DNA from: 34-65-8 sp964516135
GTDB lineage: Bacteria > Pseudomonadota > Alphaproteobacteria > Sphingomonadales > Sphingomonadaceae
DNA length: 64,000 nucleotides
Assembly (NCBI GenBank): GCA_964516135.1
Contig: CAZEWN010000018.1
Coordinates: forward strand, 1-64,000
Direction of reading: 5' to 3'
The notes beneath the pieces were generated by a model. That model searched no databases. It was not told the DNA's origin and saw only the letters and a list, made by a program, of their open reading frames with translations. Positions 55,129 to 62,945 of the stretch are shown here, in pieces. Within the stretch, counting starts at the first letter, position 1. Each line of letters starts with the position of its first letter. A program made the position numbers and the translations under genes.

Positions 55129-56442
55129 CTATTCCGCCGCTTCGCGCAGCGCCGGATCAAAGCGCCAGGTGGGTACGTGTGCCATATCGCGCAGGCGCGC
55201 GCTTTCCGTGTGGATGTATTCGCGGGTCATCGGAATGGCGTCACGATCCTTCACGTACTGAATCTGCCAATTGACCATGTTGCCGTTACGGAACGCCTGT
55301 TCAGCCCCGGCCAGGTAGAACTGCCACATGCGATAGAAAGTATCGTCGTACATCCGCGTGATCTCTTCGCGGTGCATGACCGTGCGATTGTACCATTCCT
55401 CCAGCGTGCGGCAGTAATGGAAGCGCATCGCCTCCACATCCATCACCTGCCAGCCCGCCTTTTCGCTTTCGGTGACGAGTTCGCTGAGGGCCGGGATATA
55501 GCCGCCGGGGAAAATGTACTTCCGCGTCCAAGCGTCGGTGTGGCCGGGCTTGCCGGCGCGGCCGCAGCAATGGCTGATCATCACCCCGTCGCGAGCGAGC
55601 AGGCGGTGGGTGTGCTCGAAGAATTGAGGATAGTGGATCGTGCCAACGTGCTCGAGCAGGCCGACGCTGGAGATGCGGTCGAACTGGCCCTGGACGTCGC
55701 GATAATCGCAGAGCTCGAAGCGAACCTTGTCCGCGACGCCCATGGCCTGGGCGCGTTCCTGGCAAAAGGCGATCTGATCAGGGGCAAGAGCCACGCCCAG
55801 CACCTCCACCCCATACATCTGGTTAAGGTAAAGCGCGAATCCGCCCCAGCCGCAGCCAATATCGAGCACGCGCATGCCAGGTTTGAGATACATCTTCGCC
55901 GCGAGATGCGCCTTCTTGTCGAGCTGAGCCTGTTCCAGCGAGGTCGCGGACGGATCCTCGCGGTAATACGCCATAGTGTACTGACGGTCTTCGTCGAGAA
56001 AACGCTCATACAGCTCGCGGGTTAGGTTGTAGGTATGCTCGGCATTCCTGCGGGCGCTGGAGCGCAGGTTAATCCCGTCGATCATCGCGATCAGCTTTTG
56101 CGCGGTTTTTCGCAGCGGCCCCTTGGCGGAAAGCGACGCTTCGCCCAGGCGTTTCGCGTTCATGGTCACAAACAGGATCATGTCGCGGATGTCGTGTGGC
56201 GGCTCGACCTCCAGCCAGCCCCACATATAGGCTTCGCCCGCGCCAAGCTGGGGATAGCGAACGATGTGATTGGCTGCCTTCGGGTGGGTCAGGCGGATGC
56301 GGACTGGCCCGGGCAACCCGCCCCGTTCGGGGGGGTAGTCGCCGGCGCCGGGGCCATAGGAATACTCGCGGCCATCGTGATTGGTCACGATCAGGCGACC
56401 GGTCTTGATCGCCTTGCCCAGAAACTTGTCGAGCAGGAACAT
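55129..56442 (-). CDS. cfa: Cyclopropane-fatty-acyl-phospholipid synthase family protein
   Basis: SAM-dependent methyltransferase that modifies unsaturated acyl chains of membrane phospholipids. 437 aa. The N-terminal acceptor domain is followed by the SAM motif VLDIGCGWGGFALYL (Asp about 194), then LSDYRDV-like ELCDYRDVQGQFDRI, and the CFA-type VGLLEHVGTIHYPQFF and FPGGYIPALSELV segments. Length fits Cfa enzymes. The exact modification (cyclopropanation or other methylation) cannot be distinguished. Confidence 0.92.
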   Translation of the reverse strand: MFLLDKFLGKAIKTGRLIVTNHDGREYSYGPGAGDYPPERGGLPGPVRIRLTHPKAANHIVRYPQLGAGEAYMWGWLEVEPPHDIRDMILFVTMNAKRLGEASLSAKGPLRKTAQKLIAMIDGINLRSSARRNAEHTYNLTRELYERFLDEDRQYTMAYYREDPSATSLEQAQLDKKAHLAAKMYLKPGMRVLDIGCGWGGFALYLNQMYGVEVLGVALAPDQIAFCQERAQAMGVADKVRFELCDYRDVQGQFDRISSVGLLEHVGTIHYPQFFEHTHRLLARDGVMISHCCGRAGKPGHTDAWTRKYIFPGGYIPALSELVTESEKAGWQVMDVEAMRFHYCRTLEEWYNRTVMHREEITRMYDDTFYRMWQFYLAGAEQAFRNGNMVNWQIQYVKDRDAIPMTREYIHTESARLRDMAHVPTWRFDPALREAAE

Positions 56443-56541
56443 GCGTCGCGCGCCTCCTCTAGCGACCCGCTGACAGACTGCGATCCGCAGGCTATGCTGT
56501 CAATGACCGGCGGGCGGGAAACCCACGCAAGGGAGGGATCA

Positions 56542-56976
56542 GTGCCCGGAGCCAAGACGAAGATCACCCTGGTCGATCCCGCAGCGTTCCTCGCCTCCGT
56601 TGAACCGGCCACAAAACGTGCGGACGCGCACGTGCTTGACGCGCTGTTCCATCGGGTTTCAGGCGAGCCGCCGCGCATGTGGGGCCCCACGATCGTGGGT
56701 TACGGCGAGTATCGCACGACGTATGCAAGTGGGCGCGACGTGCACTGGATGCGTGCCGGTTTTAGTCCGCGCAGGGCCAAGCACTCTATCTATTTGATGG
56801 GCGGGTATTGCGACAATCTGGTCGGCAAGCATCGCGACGCTCTGCTCGCCCGGCTGGGCAAGCATTCACGCGGCGCGAGTTGCCTTTACGTCAGCAAGCT
56901 CGCGGATATCGACCTGATGGTGCTGGAGGAAATGATTGCCGCCGACTGGGCCGCGATGCAACGGCTGTTCCCATGA
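56542..56976 (+). CDS. DUF1801 domain protein
   Basis: Small cytoplasmic YdhG-like family of unknown function. The GTG at 56542 follows a strong gggagg; 144 aa. Family pattern: FLASVEPATKRADAHVLDAL, PRMWGPTIVGYGEYRTTYAS, FSPRRAKHSIYLMGGY, and a C-terminal CLYVSKLADIDLMVLEEMI. It converges with the MsrP-like gene, whose stop codon abuts its own. Confidence 0.88.
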   Translation: MPGAKTKITLVDPAAFLASVEPATKRADAHVLDALFHRVSGEPPRMWGPTIVGYGEYRTTYASGRDVHWMRAGFSPRRAKHSIYLMGGYCDNLVGKHRDALLARLGKHSRGASCLYVSKLADIDLMVLEEMIAADWAAMQRLFP

Positions 56977-57714
56977 TCAGATCCCGGCGTACCACTGATA
57001 GCCGCGATCTTCCCAGTAGCCGCCGTTGCCATCGCCGATGCCGTCCAGGCTTGCGACTGCCTCGATCCCGGTGAGATACTTGGCGTGCTTGTAACCGAGC
57101 TGGCGCTCGATCCGCATCCGCAAGGGCGCACCGTTGCGGATCGGCAGTGGCTCGCCGTTGAGCAGGTGCGCGACGATCGTCTGCGGATGGAAGGCATCGA
57201 CCAGGTCAACGCTTTCGTAATAAGCTGCGCCGTTGAGCTCGTCAGCGCAGCGGAAAACGATGTAGCGTGCCTCGGGCCTCAGCCCGGCGGCATCAAGCAG
57301 CACGGAAAGCTGCGGTCCGGTCCATTCGCCGATCGCGCTCCATCCCTCGACGCAGTCGTGGCGCGTCACTTGAATGCGTTGGGGCAACCGGCGGATGTTG
57401 TCCATATCGAACACCAGCGGCGTTTTGACCAACCCACCCACGGTCAGTCGCCAGTTGGCGAAGCCCGCGGCCGCCTGCGCCTGGTAATCGCCATTGGTTG
57501 GATTGGTCGATCCGTTGCCGCGAAAGAACGGCGAGATTTCGCTCCGGTCGAACTCACGCGCCAGCCGCTCGCGCCCCGCCAGCGCGCGGTGTGCCTTGCG
57601 GTGCCAATCTTCCGCCGCGGCGAGCAGTGAGGAACCGGGGCCGGTTTCAGCGACTTTCGCGCAGCCTGCTGCCACCAGCGCGCCCATGCCGGCGAGGACC
57701 CCGCGCCGCTTCAT
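56977..57714 (-). CDS. Molybdopterin-dependent oxidoreductase (MsrP/sulfite-oxidase fold)
   Basis: Periplasmic molybdoenzyme; the E. coli relative MsrP repairs oxidised methionine. 245 aa, shorter than MsrP (about 330). The N-terminus MKRRGVLAGMGALVAAGC combines a twin-arginine with a lipobox-like Cys18. The molybdenum-ligand Cys121 is in RHDCVEGWSAIGEW, and FRCADELNGAAYYESVD, IVAHLLNGEPLPIRNGAPLR and GYKHAKYLTGIE fit the fold. It overlaps the cytochrome b gene by 4 bp. Substrate unproven. Confidence 0.87.
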   Translation of the reverse strand: MKRRGVLAGMGALVAAGCAKVAETGPGSSLLAAAEDWHRKAHRALAGRERLAREFDRSEISPFFRGNGSTNPTNGDYQAQAAAGFANWRLTVGGLVKTPLVFDMDNIRRLPQRIQVTRHDCVEGWSAIGEWTGPQLSVLLDAAGLRPEARYIVFRCADELNGAAYYESVDLVDAFHPQTIVAHLLNGEPLPIRNGAPLRMRIERQLGYKHAKYLTGIEAVASLDGIGDGNGGYWEDRGYQWYAGI

Positions 57715-58373
57715 GCCTTGCCCCCGGTGATCATGTCGCGCATCTGGCGCATCGGTCCGCTCACCAGCACCATGACCACGTGGACAACGACGAATGCCAT
57801 CGTCGCGAAGGCGAAGATGAAGTGTAGCGAGCGTGCGCTTTGTCGGCCGCCCAGGCCATCGACCAGCCACGGCATCGCAGGCTCTATGCCCGGACTGATC
57901 GCCATGCCGGTCAGCACCATCATCGGCAGGAATATGCCCAGCACCAACCCGTAGGACAGCCGCTGGAGGAAGTTGTACTTTTCGCCTTCATGGCTGAAAT
58001 CCAGCCTGATGTGCCGGGTAACGTCGGCCCGGACGGCGGCCCAGGTCCATTCCGGGCGCCGGGTGCGCAGATCACGCCAGAAGTGGCGGCTTGCCAGCAT
58101 CGCGATCCACATCACCAGCAGCCCGAGCGCAAAGGGCCAGGCCATCAGCGTGTGCCAGTCGCGCGCCAGCGCGAGACTGTAGTAATCGGGAATGGTCATC
58201 CAGCCGGGGAACCGCGGCACCGCCAGCCATGCCTGGTCGGGCGAGAAACCCCAGTCGCCCCAATAGAGGTAACGATGCGCGTTCGAGATGTTGAGCCCGC
58301 TCATGAACAGCACCACCACGCAGACCACGTTGAGCCAATGCCACAGCCGGGTGACGAGGCTATGGCGTTTCAC
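57711..58373 (-). CDS. Cytochrome b561-type membrane subunit
   Basis: Four-helix di-haem cytochrome b that would pass electrons from quinol to the adjacent molybdoenzyme. GTG start at 58373; 220 aa. Helices: LWHWLNVVCVVVLFMSGL, LMAWPFALGLLVMWIAMLA, YGLVLGIFLPMMVLTGMAI and LHFIFAFATMAFVVVHVVMV. Candidate haem histidines are in RLWHWLN, RDWHTL, SLHFIF and VVHVV. It differs from the six-helix MsrQ of E. coli. It overlaps the SDR gene by 4 bp and the MsrP-like gene by 4 bp. Confidence 0.87.
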   Translation of the reverse strand: MKRHSLVTRLWHWLNVVCVVVLFMSGLNISNAHRYLYWGDWGFSPDQAWLAVPRFPGWMTIPDYYSLALARDWHTLMAWPFALGLLVMWIAMLASRHFWRDLRTRRPEWTWAAVRADVTRHIRLDFSHEGEKYNFLQRLSYGLVLGIFLPMMVLTGMAISPGIEPAMPWLVDGLGGRQSARSLHFIFAFATMAFVVVHVVMVLVSGPMRQMRDMITGGKA

Positions 58374-59149
58374 GTGGCCTTCTCGCGGGCGAGGTAGATC
58401 ACGTCGCGCGGCTGCGCGAGCAAGTGCTGGCCGCTGTCGATGTGCAGCGTCTCGCCGCTCGCCAGATGCCCCTCGGCCAGCCAGAGACATGCCTGGGCGA
58501 TCTCGGCGACGTGCGTTTTGCGCTGCATCAGGTTGAGCCGATGGGATACCTCGATCTCGTCCTCGCGCTGATCATGGCTCGCCAGGATCGCACCCGGAGC
58601 CAGGGCATAGACGCGATCTTCCGGCCACGCCGCGCCCATCGCGAGCATCGGCACGGCGCCCGCCGCCGCGTGTTTGCTGAGGGTGTAGCTGAAGAAATCG
58701 GGGTTGGGATTGACAAGCTTCTGGTCGGTCAGCTGGATCACCCGCCGTCCGCCCCGCGCGCGCGCCGAGCGCAAGAATGCCTGGGTCATGCGGATCGGCG
58801 TGCGGGCATTGATGGCCATCGATCGCTCGAAAACCTTGGGATCAAGCCCGATAACGTCGTCAGGGCGGAAGATCGCGGCGGAATTGACCAGAACACGCCA
58901 ATCATCGAGACGCGCCGCGAGTGCGGTGACCAGCATTGCCGACGCGTCGCTGTCAGCCAGGTCGCAATGCACGGTTTCGGCGCTGGGGAGGGTGGCCGCG
59001 AGCATCTCGGCTTCGCGCGCTGAAGTTCCGTAATGTAAGACCACATGCCAACCCGCCGCGCCAAACGCGGTGGCGATCGCGGCGCCGATGCGCCGCGCGG
59101 CGCCAGTGATCATGACCGTGGGGCTGTTCACCCGTGTAGCTTGGAGCAT
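58370..59149 (-). CDS. SDR family oxidoreductase
   Basis: Short-chain dehydrogenase; sequence is loosely like FolM/pteridine reductases, but the substrate is not certain. The start at 59149 (MLQATRVNSPTVMITG) gives 259 aa. NAD(P) motif TGAARRIGAAIA is near residue 15. NSAAIF (instead of NNAG) is at about 88, and the active site has YTLSKHA (Tyr-x3-Lys). C-terminal SGETLHIDSGQHL is typical. It is the first gene of the SDR-cytochrome b-MsrP-like operon, which could suggest a pterin/molybdopterin link. Confidence 0.85.
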   Translation of the reverse strand: MLQATRVNSPTVMITGAARRIGAAIATAFGAAGWHVVLHYGTSAREAEMLAATLPSAETVHCDLADSDASAMLVTALAARLDDWRVLVNSAAIFRPDDVIGLDPKVFERSMAINARTPIRMTQAFLRSARARGGRRVIQLTDQKLVNPNPDFFSYTLSKHAAAGAVPMLAMGAAWPEDRVYALAPGAILASHDQREDEIEVSHRLNLMQRKTHVAEIAQACLWLAEGHLASGETLHIDSGQHLLAQPRDVIYLAREKAT

Positions 59150-59183
59150 AACCACCAGCCGATGGGAAGCGGGCATGCAAAAG

Positions 59184-59216
59184 AAAAACGGGCCGGTCCA
59201 TCGCGGACCGGCCCGT
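59184..59216 (-). terminator. Intrinsic terminator after the glycine-zipper gene
   Basis: acgggccggtcc (59188-59199) and ggaccggcccgt (59205-59216) form a perfect 12-bp stem with a 5-nt loop. On the - strand it is followed by tttttcttttg. It lies 28 bp after the stop of the glycine-zipper gene and just before the SDR gene. Confidence 0.9.
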
Positions 59217-59243
59217 CTCTTCCCGCCCCGAAGCGGTTTCGGG

Positions 59244-59624
59244 TCAGCGGCAGCGTAGACTGCCCCTGTCAATCTCTCGACCCAGCAGGCCGCCCGCGAC
59301 ACCGCCGATAATCGCGCCAAGCGTGCGGTCGCCACGACCAGCGATCTCGTGACCAGCAAGGGCGCCGACACCAGCACCAATGATCAAGCCGGTCGTGCCA
59401 TTATCGCGGCGGCAGTAATAGCGCCCATCATCTCCGCGCCACACCCGGTCGTTACGGGTGACACGGCGTGGTTCACGGTAATAACCGCGCGAATCGTAAT
59501 ACCGATCGTGGTCTTTGGCGCGCTTGCCATGGGCAGGCGCCCAATGCGGCGGGTCAGCCAGCGCCGGGGCAGCGACCGGCAAGGTCAGCGATGCTGCGGC
59601 AAAGGCGATCAGGGTCTTCTTCAT
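59244..59624 (-). CDS. Secreted glycine-zipper 2TM protein
   Basis: Small envelope protein of the glycine-zipper type, function unknown. The start at 59624 gives 126 aa with a signal peptide (MKKTLIAFAAASLTLPVAAP, cleavage at ALA-D). A Tyr/Arg-rich linker contains DGRYYCRRDNGTTG, then a Gly-rich pair of segments LIIGAGVGALAGHEI and LGAIIGGVAGGLLGREI. It ends RGSLRCR; the two Cys could pair. A good terminator follows. Confidence 0.88.
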   Translation of the reverse strand: MKKTLIAFAAASLTLPVAAPALADPPHWAPAHGKRAKDHDRYYDSRGYYREPRRVTRNDRVWRGDDGRYYCRRDNGTTGLIIGAGVGALAGHEIAGRGDRTLGAIIGGVAGGLLGREIDRGSLRCR

Positions 59625-59754
59625 GTTGAAACTCCTCATGAGCGTTCTCGAACGCATCAACGAGGTAACCATGCCGCTGGGTCCCCAACCTCAGATGAAC
59701 AAGGCTGCGGTCTATTGCCTTCACGGCAAGCCGTGCGTCTAGCGCGGCGGATTG

Positions 59755-60990
59755 TTAGGATGAAACGGATGCTGCTTCGCGATCACGCTCAGCCCGGCTC
59801 TTTTTTTCGGCGGCGGTGCGGAGTTGGCCGCACGCCGCATCGATATCGCGCCCGCGCGGGGTCCGCACAGGCGCGCTGATACCATGCTCGAACACTATCT
59901 CGGAAAAGCGCCGCACCTGGTCCGGCGTCGAGCATTCGTAGGGCGCGCCGGGCCAGGGGTTGAACGGGATCAGGTTGACCTTGGCCGGGAGCTTGTAGTG
60001 CTTGATCAGGCGGACAAGTTCGCGCGCATGCTCGTCGCTGTCGTTCTTGTCCTTCAGCATCACGTATTCGAAGGTGATGCGCCGCGCATTGCTGGCGCCC
60101 GGATAAGCGGCGCAGGCAGCCAGCAGTTCCTCTATCCCGTATTTCTTGTTGAGCGGTACGATCTCATCGCGGATGTCCTTGGTTACCGCGTGAAGTGACA
60201 CCGCAAGGTTTACCCCAATCTCCTCGCCGCAGCGCTCCATCATGGGCACGACGCCGCTGGTCGACAGCGTGATGCGCCGCTTGGACAGAGCCAGCCCGTC
60301 ACCATCCATGACAAGTTTGAGCGCGTCGCGGACGTTGTCGAAATTATACAGCGGCTCGCCCATGCCCATCATCACGATGTTGGTCAGCAACCGCCCGTCC
60401 GATGTATATTCCGCCTCGTCCTCGATCTCAGCTACGTCCATCCTGCCCTTCGGCCATTCGCCCAGCGCGTCGCGCGCCAGCATGACCTGGCCCACGATCT
60501 CGCCTGGGGTGAGGTTGCGGACCAGTTTCATCGTGCCGGTGTGGCAGAAGCGGCAATTGAGCGTGCAGCCGACCTGACTGGACACGCACAAGGTTCCGCG
60601 ATCCGCGTCGGGAATGAACACCATCTCGAAATCATGGCCATCTGATGTCCGCAACAGCCACTTGCGCGTGCCGTCGACCGAATGCTGGGCTTCGATCACT
60701 TCGGGCCGGCCGATCACGAACCGTTGCTCCAGCCACGGCCGCATGGCCTTTGCGATGTCGGTCATCGCCGCGAATTCGCTGACACCGCGGTGATAGAGCC
60801 AGTGATAAACCTGCTTTGCGCGCAGCTTGGATTGTTTCACGTCCAGCCCAGCCTCGGCGAACAAGTCGCGGATGCGTTCGCGCGGCAGGCCGATCAGATC
60901 GATCCGGCCATCCGCACGCGGGGTTACTTCGCGCGCGACGGGCACGGGATCGATCGATCCCGGAATGGTCATGAGGGCCGTGTCTGCCAT
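59755..60990 (-). CDS. rlmN: Dual-specificity RNA methyltransferase RlmN
   Basis: Radical-SAM enzyme that methylates C2 of A2503 in 23S rRNA and of A37 in some tRNAs. 411 aa. The [4Fe-4S] motif is Cys142-x3-Cys146-x2-Cys149 in CTLNCRFC, followed by NIVMMGMGEPL, RITLSTSGVVPMM and NLAVSLHAVTKDIRDEIVPL. The C-terminal TPRGRDIDAACGQL holds the methyl-carrying Cys. The N-terminal accessory domain is complete. Length is slightly above the E. coli protein. Confidence 0.96.
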   Translation of the reverse strand: MADTALMTIPGSIDPVPVAREVTPRADGRIDLIGLPRERIRDLFAEAGLDVKQSKLRAKQVYHWLYHRGVSEFAAMTDIAKAMRPWLEQRFVIGRPEVIEAQHSVDGTRKWLLRTSDGHDFEMVFIPDADRGTLCVSSQVGCTLNCRFCHTGTMKLVRNLTPGEIVGQVMLARDALGEWPKGRMDVAEIEDEAEYTSDGRLLTNIVMMGMGEPLYNFDNVRDALKLVMDGDGLALSKRRITLSTSGVVPMMERCGEEIGVNLAVSLHAVTKDIRDEIVPLNKKYGIEELLAACAAYPGASNARRITFEYVMLKDKNDSDEHARELVRLIKHYKLPAKVNLIPFNPWPGAPYECSTPDQVRRFSEIVFEHGISAPVRTPRGRDIDAACGQLRTAAEKKSRAERDREAASVSS

Positions 60991-61127
60991 GGGAGCGGCG
61001 CATATAGTCCGGTCTTGGCGGGAATTCCAGCTTCTGCGGTGGGCCCTCGGTTCGTCGTATTTTCATACCCGATGAAGTGTTTGGTCGGCTCATAATGGCG
61101 GTTCGCCGCCGAGACCGTGACTTAAAA

Positions 61128-61146
61128 ACAACGGTTTTATCGTTGT
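61128..61146. promoter_or_regulatory. Small inverted repeat upstream of the OMP gene
   Basis: acaacg-gttttat-cgttgt is a 6-bp inverted repeat in the 243-bp spacer between rlmN and the outer-membrane gene, next to aaaaa. It may be a weak - strand terminator or a regulator site. It is about 88 bp before the ATG. Nothing else is clear in the spacer. Confidence 0.3.
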
Positions 61147-61233
61147 GTCAGGTTCATGAAACCGGATGCCCTCAAGCTCCGTTTGGGCTGTCCCTGCGGT
61201 CGAAACCCGCATGGTTCATAACGGAGTACGACA

Positions 61234-61899
61234 ATGAAAAAGATGGTCGCAATTCTCGCCACCGGCTCGCTCGCGGCGATCGCGGCGCCAGCCCTGGCCC
61301 AGTCAGCTGATGATTCGCCGTTCACCGGTGCACGCGTCGGTGTCACTGGCGGCTACGATGTCACCACGGCAGGCAGCAGCGTCGACGACGACGGCAACGA
61401 CAACAACGACCAGTCGATCGACGGGTTCGCCTATGGCGTGACCGCCGGCTACGACATCGCGCTCGGGGGCGTCGTGGTGGGTGTCGAGGGCGAATACACC
61501 GATTCTACTGCCAAGACCGAATTCGATGACGGCGACTTCGAAGGCTTCGGTTTTGGCAGCGTCGACACCGGCCGAGATCTGTATATCGGCGCCCGCGTTG
61601 GTACGCTGGTGGGCGAAAACGCTCTGCTCTATGCCAAGGGCGGCTACACCAACACCAAGCTCAACGTCCTGTCGAGCGACGGCACCACCGAGACCGATCG
61701 CGACTTCAAGCTTGATGGTTGGCGCATCGGGGCCGGCGCGGAATATGCGCTGAACCAAAATACCTTCGTCAACCTGGAATACCGTTACTCGAAGTATGAG
61801 GAAGCCAACATCGAATTCCCCGATGGCAGCACCTCGACCAGCTTCGATGTCGATACCGACCGCCATCAGGTAATGGCGGGCGTTGGTTTCCGGTTCTGA
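61234..61899 (+). CDS. Outer-membrane beta-barrel protein (porin family)
   Basis: Small OmpA-like/Omp25-type eight-strand barrel, probably structural or a small pore. 221 aa with a signal peptide (MKKMVAILATGSLAAIAAPA, cleavage at ALA-Q). Barrel strands show alternating aromatic and small residues (GYDIALGGVVVGVEGEY, GRDLYIGARVGTLVGENALL, FVNLEYRYSKYEE), and the C-terminus HQVMAGVGFRF ends in Phe, the BAM signal. Loops are Asp/Asn/Ser-rich. An intrinsic terminator follows. Confidence 0.92.
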   Translation: MKKMVAILATGSLAAIAAPALAQSADDSPFTGARVGVTGGYDVTTAGSSVDDDGNDNNDQSIDGFAYGVTAGYDIALGGVVVGVEGEYTDSTAKTEFDDGDFEGFGFGSVDTGRDLYIGARVGTLVGENALLYAKGGYTNTKLNVLSSDGTTETDRDFKLDGWRIGAGAEYALNQNTFVNLEYRYSKYEEANIEFPDGSTSTSFDVDTDRHQVMAGVGFRF

Positions 61900-61944
61900 C
61901 GGTGCTGACCGGACACTCGCAGCCTAACGGCGTGTGCGACGAGG

Positions 61945-61973
61945 AAGGGCGGGGCTTCGGCTCCGCCCTTTTC
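61945..61973 (+). terminator. Intrinsic terminator after the OMP gene
   Basis: aagggcggggc, loop ttcg, then gctccgccctt form an 11-bp stem with one G-U, followed by tttt. It lies 46 bp after the outer-membrane gene's stop and 5 bp before the convergent gene's stop, so it may serve both directions. Confidence 0.85.
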
Positions 61974-61977
61974 CGTG

Positions 61978-62472
61978 TCAGCGGGCGAGCCGCGCGCAGC
62001 CGATTGTCGCGGCATCAAGCGCACTCGCGACCCCTTCGAGGCGGTAGCGGTCGGTAAAGCGGTTGCCGCGCGCGTCAGTGGCGCTGATCGACAATGAACC
62101 TGACGACCGCATCGCTGCGATAATGGCCGCGTCCATTGCCCGGTCGCGCGCCCATGCATCCCCGCCACCGCCGGTAAGCTCGAACCGCTGATCGCCGAGC
62201 GCAAGCCGGATCGCGGGTCGATCGCCAAGTTCACGCGAGAGGCGGAAATGAACCTGACCGCGTATCGCGCGGCGCGGCCAGCTACCCACGCTTGCGTACG
62301 GTTGATGGTCGCGACGCGCGCTGCTGGGCTGAGCTTTAGCGATGGCATAGCAGCGCGGTACGCGCGGGTCGCGGAACGCGCCCCATTCAGCGAACATGCC
62401 CAGGCTTTCGCGCGCGGACACCGGCGCCGCCATCGCGGCCAGCACGAGCAGGAACGCCCCGTACCTAAGCAT
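61978..62472 (-). CDS. Secreted protein, possibly IalB-like
   Basis: Uncharacterised. The start at 62472 gives 164 aa with a signal peptide (MLRYGAFLLVLAAMAAPVSA). The mature part begins GMFAEWGAFRDPRVPRCYAI, and a second Cys sits near the C-terminus (ATIGCARLAR), as in IalB-type invasion-associated proteins with W...C openings. That similarity is weak. The body is beta-rich (RGQVHFRLSRELGDRPAIRL). It overlaps greB by 8 bp, so it is probably co-transcribed. Confidence 0.72.
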   Translation of the reverse strand: MLRYGAFLLVLAAMAAPVSARESLGMFAEWGAFRDPRVPRCYAIAKAQPSSARRDHQPYASVGSWPRRAIRGQVHFRLSRELGDRPAIRLALGDQRFELTGGGGDAWARDRAMDAAIIAAMRSSGSLSISATDARGNRFTDRYRLEGVASALDAATIGCARLAR

Positions 62473-62944
62473 AACCCACCGCGATAACTTCCCATTCCTT
62501 CGTGCCCGAGGGCAGCGCGACGGTCCGTACATCACCGATCGCCGCACCGCGCAGCGCGCGAGCGAGCGGACTCGACCAGCCGATTCTGCCGGCGCCCGCA
62601 TCCTGTTCGTCGTCGCCCACGATGGTGACGGTGCGTTCGGCGTCCTCCTCGTTCGCGACAGTCACGCGGGCGCCGAAGAACACACGCGATTTGTCAGGCT
62701 GGTCCGCCGGCTCAACGACGCGGGCGGCCTTCATCCGGCGAGCAAGATGGGCAAGCTCGCGGTCGATTTCGCGCATCCGCTTGCGACCATAGATGTAGTC
62801 GCCGTTCTCGCTGCGGTCGCCGTTGCCGGCAGCCCAACTGACGATCTCGACCACTCGCGGCCGCTCGCTGCCGAGCAGGTGATCATAGCGCGCCTTTAAG
62901 GCCGCCAGTCCCGCTGGCGTGATCGGATTGCCCCCCGGCTTCAC
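62465..62944 (-). CDS. greB: Transcription elongation factor GreB
   Basis: Secondary-channel factor that stimulates transcript cleavage by backtracked RNA polymerase. The GTG at 62944, one base after the transglycosylase stop, gives 159 aa, the usual GreB length. The N-terminal coiled coil has NPITPAGLAALKARYDHLLG, then GDRSENGDYIYGRKRMREID with the acidic tip region; the C-terminal FKBP-like domain has NEEDAERTVTIVGDDE and SSPLARALRGAAIGD. GreB rather than GreA is chosen from the ENGDYIYGRKRMREID pattern. Confidence 0.93.
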   Translation of the reverse strand: MKPGGNPITPAGLAALKARYDHLLGSERPRVVEIVSWAAGNGDRSENGDYIYGRKRMREIDRELAHLARRMKAARVVEPADQPDKSRVFFGARVTVANEEDAERTVTIVGDDEQDAGAGRIGWSSPLARALRGAAIGDVRTVALPSGTKEWEVIAVGYA

Positions 62945-62945
62945 G

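Noticed and set aside
59638..59742. A 34-codon + strand frame (MSVLERINEVTMPLGPQPQM...) upstream of the glycine-zipper gene.
   Set aside because: It overlaps the promoter region of the - strand gene, has no clear ribosome-binding site and no recognisable homology. It could be a small protein, but the sequence alone does not support it.
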